A model generated the notes under the pieces. The model ran no database searches, had not been told where the DNA came from, and saw only the letters and a program-made list of their open reading frames with translations. 64,000 nt of DNA from contig SFJE01000004.1 in assembly GCA_004555175.1 (NCBI GenBank), positions 9,405-73,404 of the forward strand, given 5' to 3'. Positions 60,526 to 64,000 of this stretch are shown in pieces. The number at the start of each line of letters is the position of its first letter. Position 1 is the stretch's first letter. This DNA comes from Lentisphaeraceae bacterium. GTDB taxonomy: Bacteria; Verrucomicrobiota; Kiritimatiellia; RFP12; DVOR01. The position numbers and the translations under genes are program-made.

Positions 60526-61569
60526 ATGGCTGATAATCGCAAGAACTCCGGGCGCGTCTACCACCGCTCGGCCAAACCCCGCAAGAGCGCCTCGCGCACC
60601 TTCGGCGAAAGCGCCGATTGGTCCGACCACGAGGGCTGCGAGGCGCTCTACACCAACCGTCTCGTTGACCTGGTCAAGTGTCTGCGCCCCGGGCAGTGGG
60701 TCAAGAACCTCCTCCTCCTCGCCGCGCCCTTCTTCGCCTTCTTTGACAAGGCCGCCCGCGCCAACACCTGTCCCTGCTCGAGCCTCTGGGATCCCATCTA
60801 TCTCCAGGAGCGTCTCGGCCTGGCCTTCATCGCCTTCGTCCTCCTCTCCGGTGCGGCCTATGTGCTCAACGACCTGGCCGACCTTCCCAGCGATGCGCGC
60901 AACCCCCTGCGCAAGGATCGCCCCCTAGCCGCCCGCAAGGTCTCTGCCGGGGCTGCCGGTCTTCTGTTGGCTTGCTGCCTGGTGCTGGGCTTGGCGGCGG
61001 CGTGGCAGGTTGGGCGCGAGCATGGCCTCGCCTCGCCCTTCCTCTGGGTGGCGGCGGCCTATGTGCTCCTCCAGCCCTTCTACACCTTTGTGGCGCGGCG
61101 CCTGGGCGCCGAAGTGGCGGCAATGACCGTGGCTGCGGGCTTCGTCCTGCGGGCACTGGCCGGCGCGGCGGCGATTGAAGTGCCGTGCTCTGGCTGGCTG
61201 CTGCTGTGCGTCTTTCTGGGCGCGCTCTTTGTGGCGCTGTGCAAGCGCCGCGCGCAGAGCTTCCTCAAGAGCTCCCCGCAGCTGCCGGCCGCCGAGGGGC
61301 GCATCCTCGATCTGGAGATTATCCTCACCGCCGCCAGCACCATCGCCGCCTACAGCCTCTATGCCTGCGCGCCGGCCACCGTGGCGAAGTTTGGCACTCA
61401 CGCGCTCATCTGGCTCCTGCCGTTGGTCCTCTTCGGCCTCTTCCGCTTCCTGCGCCTAACCTATGGCGAGCGCGCCACCGGCAACCCCGAGAGCGCCCTC
61501 TTCCGCGACCCGGCCCTGCTCGGCACGATCGTCGCCTGGCTCGCCCTCTGCATGGCCCTCCTGCGCTAG
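60526..61569 (+). CDS. UbiA-family prenyltransferase (decaprenyl-phosphate phosphoribosyltransferase-like)
   Basis: A 347-residue membrane protein with about eight helices. The first 45 residues are hydrophilic and basic (GRVYHRSAKPRKSASRTFGE). LRPGQWVKNLLLLAAPFF and NDLADLPSDARNPLRKDRPLA (the NDxxDxxxD Mg motif) are typical of enzymes that put phosphoribose on polyprenyl phosphate. This suggests a pentose-containing surface glycan, alongside UppP and Glf; other UbiA roles are possible. AAGGAG precedes the ATG. Confidence 0.82.
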   Translation: MADNRKNSGRVYHRSAKPRKSASRTFGESADWSDHEGCEALYTNRLVDLVKCLRPGQWVKNLLLLAAPFFAFFDKAARANTCPCSSLWDPIYLQERLGLAFIAFVLLSGAAYVLNDLADLPSDARNPLRKDRPLAARKVSAGAAGLLLACCLVLGLAAAWQVGREHGLASPFLWVAAAYVLLQPFYTFVARRLGAEVAAMTVAAGFVLRALAGAAAIEVPCSGWLLLCVFLGALFVALCKRRAQSFLKSSPQLPAAEGRILDLEIILTAASTIAAYSLYACAPATVAKFGTHALIWLLPLVLFGLFRFLRLTYGERATGNPESALFRDPALLGTIVAWLALCMALLR

Positions 61570-61572
61570 CCT

Positions 61573-62844
61573 ATGACACACCAACTCACGACGCTGCCCA
61601 ACGGCATCCGCGTCCTCACCCTCCCTAGAGCCGATGCCGAGAGCGTCCGCGTGGCCATCTACGCCCGCGTCGGCGCCCGCAACGAGTGGGAGGCGGTCAA
61701 TGGCGCCAGCCACTTCATCGAGCACATGCTCTTCAAGGGCACTGAGCGCCGCTCGGCCAAGGCCCTCTCCCAAGCCATCGAAGGCCAGGGCGGCTCCCTC
61801 AACGCCTACACCGATCGCGACCACACCTGCTACTACGCCAAGGTCCCGCACGACAAAGCCGCCATCGCCCTCGACGTCCTCACCGACCTCTTCTACCACG
61901 CCACCTTCGACCCCAAGGAGCTCGACCGCGAGCGCCAGGTCATCTGCGAAGAGATCCGGATGTACGACGACCAGCCCGACAGCGTGGCCGTTGACCGCCT
62001 CGTCGCGCAAGTCTGGTCGGGTCATCCCCTCGGTCGCCCCATCCTCGGCACCCTCGAAGGCATCCAATCGATGCCGCGCGAGGCGCTCCTGAGCTACTGG
62101 CGCGGCCAATACGCCCCCAGCCGCACGCTCTTTGCCTTCGTTGGCCGCATCGACCCCGCGCGCTGCGTGGCCGACGTCGAGCGCCTCACGCGCCACCTCA
62201 CCCCCGCCGCCCAACTTCGCGAGCCCGAGCCCTTCTCCCGCGCCATTCCCCTCGACCCTCTCTGCGTCGAGCGCCGCGCCGGCATCCAACAGGCCCAACT
62301 CGCCCTCGGCTGGCGCACCGGTCCCTGGCAAGCCGTCGAGAACCCGCCCGCCCTCGCGGCCCTCTCTTGCCTCCTGGGCGAGACGATGATGGGCCGCCTC
62401 TTCCAGAGCATCCGTGAAAAGCGCGGTCTCTGCTACAACATCTCTAGCGGTGTCTCGCAGATGACCGACTGCGGTCTGTTGGCCATTACCGCCGGCTGCG
62501 CCCCCGACAAGGCCCTCACCTGCGCCCGTGCCATCCTCGCCGAGTGCCGCCGCGTGGCCTCCAAGCCCATCAGCGCCGCCGAACTCCGCCGCACGCGCGA
62601 TTACCTCTGCGGCCGCTTCCGTCTCCGCCTCGACGAGGCGCCCCTCTGGTTCGTCGCCAGCCGCACCCTCTTTGGTCTCTCCGTCGACCCCGCCGCCAAG
62701 CTCGCCCAGCTCCGCGCCGTCACCGCCGAAGAGATTCGCGCCTGCGCCGAGCAGGTCTTCTCCCCGGGCAACCTCGCCCTCACCGCTATCCTCCCCGAAG
62801 GCACCCGCTCCCCGGCCGCCGCCTGGGCTCGCCTGATTGACTAA
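61573..62844 (+). CDS. M16-family zinc peptidase
   Basis: The 423-residue sequence has the inverted zinc motif HFIEH with a downstream Glu (ICEEIRMYDDQP), GTERRSAKALSQAIEGQGGS and the C-terminal-half Arg/Tyr motif REKRGLCYNI. It resembles processing peptidase-like (PqqL/YmxG) proteins of single-chain type. No signal peptide is seen. It starts 3 bases after the UbiA gene. Confidence 0.92.
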   Translation: MTHQLTTLPNGIRVLTLPRADAESVRVAIYARVGARNEWEAVNGASHFIEHMLFKGTERRSAKALSQAIEGQGGSLNAYTDRDHTCYYAKVPHDKAAIALDVLTDLFYHATFDPKELDRERQVICEEIRMYDDQPDSVAVDRLVAQVWSGHPLGRPILGTLEGIQSMPREALLSYWRGQYAPSRTLFAFVGRIDPARCVADVERLTRHLTPAAQLREPEPFSRAIPLDPLCVERRAGIQQAQLALGWRTGPWQAVENPPALAALSCLLGETMMGRLFQSIREKRGLCYNISSGVSQMTDCGLLAITAGCAPDKALTCARAILAECRRVASKPISAAELRRTRDYLCGRFRLRLDEAPLWFVASRTLFGLSVDPAAKLAQLRAVTAEEIRACAEQVFSPGNLALTAILPEGTRSPAAAWARLID

Positions 62845-62856
62845 GGACCCCGCGCC

Positions 62857-63654
62857 ATGCCCGACGCCCTCAAAATGCTCCTTCTCGCCGTTGTTCAAGG
62901 CCTCACCGAGTTCCTCCCCGTCAGCTCCTCGGGCCACCTCGTCCTCGCCAAAGAGCTCCTCGGCTTTAAGAGCCTCAGTGGCCTGGGCGTTGAGCTCCTC
63001 CTCCACGCCGGCACCCTCCTCGCTGTCTTCGCCTACTACCGCGCCTTCATCGCCAAGACCCTCCTCGGACTCTTCCGGCGCGATCCCGAAGCCTGGCGCT
63101 TCGCGCTTGCTGTCCTCTTCTCCATGATCCCCGCCGTCCTCCTCGGCCTTGCGGCCGAAGAGACCCTTGAAGTCCTGGCCGACCGCCCCCGCTTTGTCGC
63201 CTGCGCCCTCCTCTTGACTGGCCTCCTCCTCCTCTCCACCCGCTTCTTCGGCCGCGACCTCCGCCGCCCCGTCACCTGGCGCGCGGCCCTCGCGATGGGC
63301 ATCGCCCAGGCTTTCGCTATGCTCCCGGGTATCTCCCGCAGCGGCTCGACCCTCTCCGTCGCCCGCTTCCTCGGCCTCGACCGCGACAAGGCTGCCGCCT
63401 TCTCCTTCCTGATGGTCGTCCCCATCATCCTTGCCGGCAACGCCCTCCACCTTCTCAAAGCCCTCGGCAGCAGCAGTGAAAGTGCCTTTGCCGGCCTCAC
63501 CCCCGGCCTCGCCGCCCTCGGCTTCCTCACCGCCGCCGCCGTCGGCTACGCCAGCGTCGCCTGGATGGTCCGCCTCCTCAACCGCGATCGCTTCTGGCTC
63601 TTCGGCCCCTACTGCCTGGCGCTAGGCCTCGCTGCACTCGTCGTGCTCGCGTGA
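62857..63654 (+). CDS. uppP: Undecaprenyl-diphosphatase
   Basis: A multi-pass membrane protein of 265 residues: VVQGLTEFLPVSSSGHLVLA, LLLHAGTLLAVFAYYRAF and the second motif AQAFAMLPGISRSGSTLSVA are the conserved BacA/UppP blocks. It recycles undecaprenyl diphosphate for peptidoglycan and polysaccharide synthesis. AAGGA precedes the ATG. Last gene of the coaE-rho run. Confidence 0.96.
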   Translation: MPDALKMLLLAVVQGLTEFLPVSSSGHLVLAKELLGFKSLSGLGVELLLHAGTLLAVFAYYRAFIAKTLLGLFRRDPEAWRFALAVLFSMIPAVLLGLAAEETLEVLADRPRFVACALLLTGLLLLSTRFFGRDLRRPVTWRAALAMGIAQAFAMLPGISRSGSTLSVARFLGLDRDKAAAFSFLMVVPIILAGNALHLLKALGSSSESAFAGLTPGLAALGFLTAAAVGYASVAWMVRLLNRDRFWLFGPYCLALGLAALVVLA

Positions 63655-63656
63655 GT

Positions 63657-63935
63657 TAGCAACCACAAAGAACGCACGCCGAAATAGGCCTTGTGGATTA
63701 GCAACCACAAAGAACACAAAGTTCACAAAGGGTTCGCGGCAAGACCGCGACGGAGAGAGGTGCGGTAGAAGCCGTGGCGTAGGCTTTCACAGACCAGGAG
63801 TTCATCCGTCGCACGGAGTGCGTGCCAGACCAGGAATTCATCCATCGCACGGAGTGCGTGCTTTTCCGGCGTGTTTTGCGTTTTCCTGTGGTTTCCCACA
63901 AGGCCTATTTCGGCGTGCTTTCTTTGTGTTGGTAA
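63657..63935. mobile_element. MITE-like element with terminal inverted repeats
   Basis: A perfect 23-bp inverted repeat (GCACGCCGAAATAGG... at 63674-63696, and its reverse complement at 63896-63918), extended imperfectly by TTAGCAACCACAAAGAA / TTCTTTGTGTTGGTAA on the outside, encloses about 200 bases with no gene. It starts 3 bases after the uppP stop. No transposase and no clear target duplication were seen. The final 65 bases of the window show nothing. Confidence 0.6.
63790..63861. repeat. 36-bp direct tandem repeat inside MITE-like element
   Basis: Two 36-base units (63790-63825 and 63826-63861) differ at only two positions. Each contains a CGCAC-GGA-GTGCG hairpin. Confidence 0.88.
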
Positions 63936-64000
63936 TGTCTGTTGTCGTTGAAGGCTTACTGCGGAGTTTGAAGTCTTCCGCGGATAGCGATAGACTATGA

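Noticed and set aside
61456..63450. A 664-codon open frame on the minus strand opposite the M16 and uppP genes
   Set aside because: It is a shadow of high-GC coding on the other strand: low-complexity Gly/Glu-rich product, no motif, no ribosome site, and the plus strand has two strong families.

Overview
The window comes from a GC-rich, Gram-negative bacterium. Its genes suggest a member of the PVC group, most like Kiritimatiellota, Lentisphaerota or Verrucomicrobiota. The pointers are pilin-like proteins with a CPxGGxYTLG...C module, large secreted proteins with LamG-like domains, C10 and C25 family peptidases, sigma-54 and a secretin. This is inferred from protein character; there is no 16S gene or marker search behind it. 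No phage, plasmid, transposase or CRISPR array was seen.

Bases 1-18,700 (minus strand) hold a type IV pilus / type II-like secretion locus. It runs from a LamG-like surface protein through PilM, PilN, PilO, a PilP-like protein and the secretin PilQ to a PilT ATPase, a TPR/MshEN-like protein, a hybrid histidine kinase, an NtrC-type regulator and three minor pilin-like proteins; the last runs off the left edge. A separate major pilin lies at 18.3-18.7 kb, beside a pilin-domain mimic and a kinase-like protein without an ATPase domain. Two near-perfect sigma-54 promoters precede the pilin and the LamG-pilM operon. rpoN itself is at 41.8-43.3 kb, so a PilSR-like sigma-54 circuit is likely. PilB, PilC and the prepilin peptidase are not in the window.

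Bases 18.7-19.5 kb are non-coding and full of repeats and hairpins. At 19.5-24.7 kb sits a compact three-gene operon: a small unknown protein, a ketosynthase-like protein, and an AT-like/DH-like/phosphopantetheinyl-transferase fusion. The KS, AT and DH parts appear to lack key catalytic residues while the PPTase looks intact. This is the most unusual system in the window.

From 24.8 to 64 kb the genes are mostly housekeeping: deoC, a hexose-6-phosphate mutarotase, an FmdB-like protein, speA, carboxy(nor)spermidine synthase, proA, a 5-formyl-THF cyclo-ligase, an MBL hydrolase, galE, a Ser/Thr kinase, recO, a 2-hydroxyacid dehydrogenase, rpoN, a DJ-1 protein, bioA, glf, lepB, a patatin, coaE, rho, a UbiA-family transferase, an M16 peptidase and uppP. 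A tRNA Gly-Leu-Val cluster is at about 52 kb. Interspersed are secreted proteins (C10 and C25 peptidases, a terpene-cyclase-like barrel protein, a TonB/PA14-like protein) and a BatA/NYN operon.

Intergenic DNA carries several dispersed repeat families. They are arrays with an exact 22-bp period at three or four loci, inverted-repeat elements built from short GACAG-type units, a MITE-like element near the right edge, and clusters of GC-rich hairpins. Many promoters share an extended -10 of the form TGC-TAtacT, and in three or four cases it lies so close to the start codon that the transcript would be nearly leaderless.
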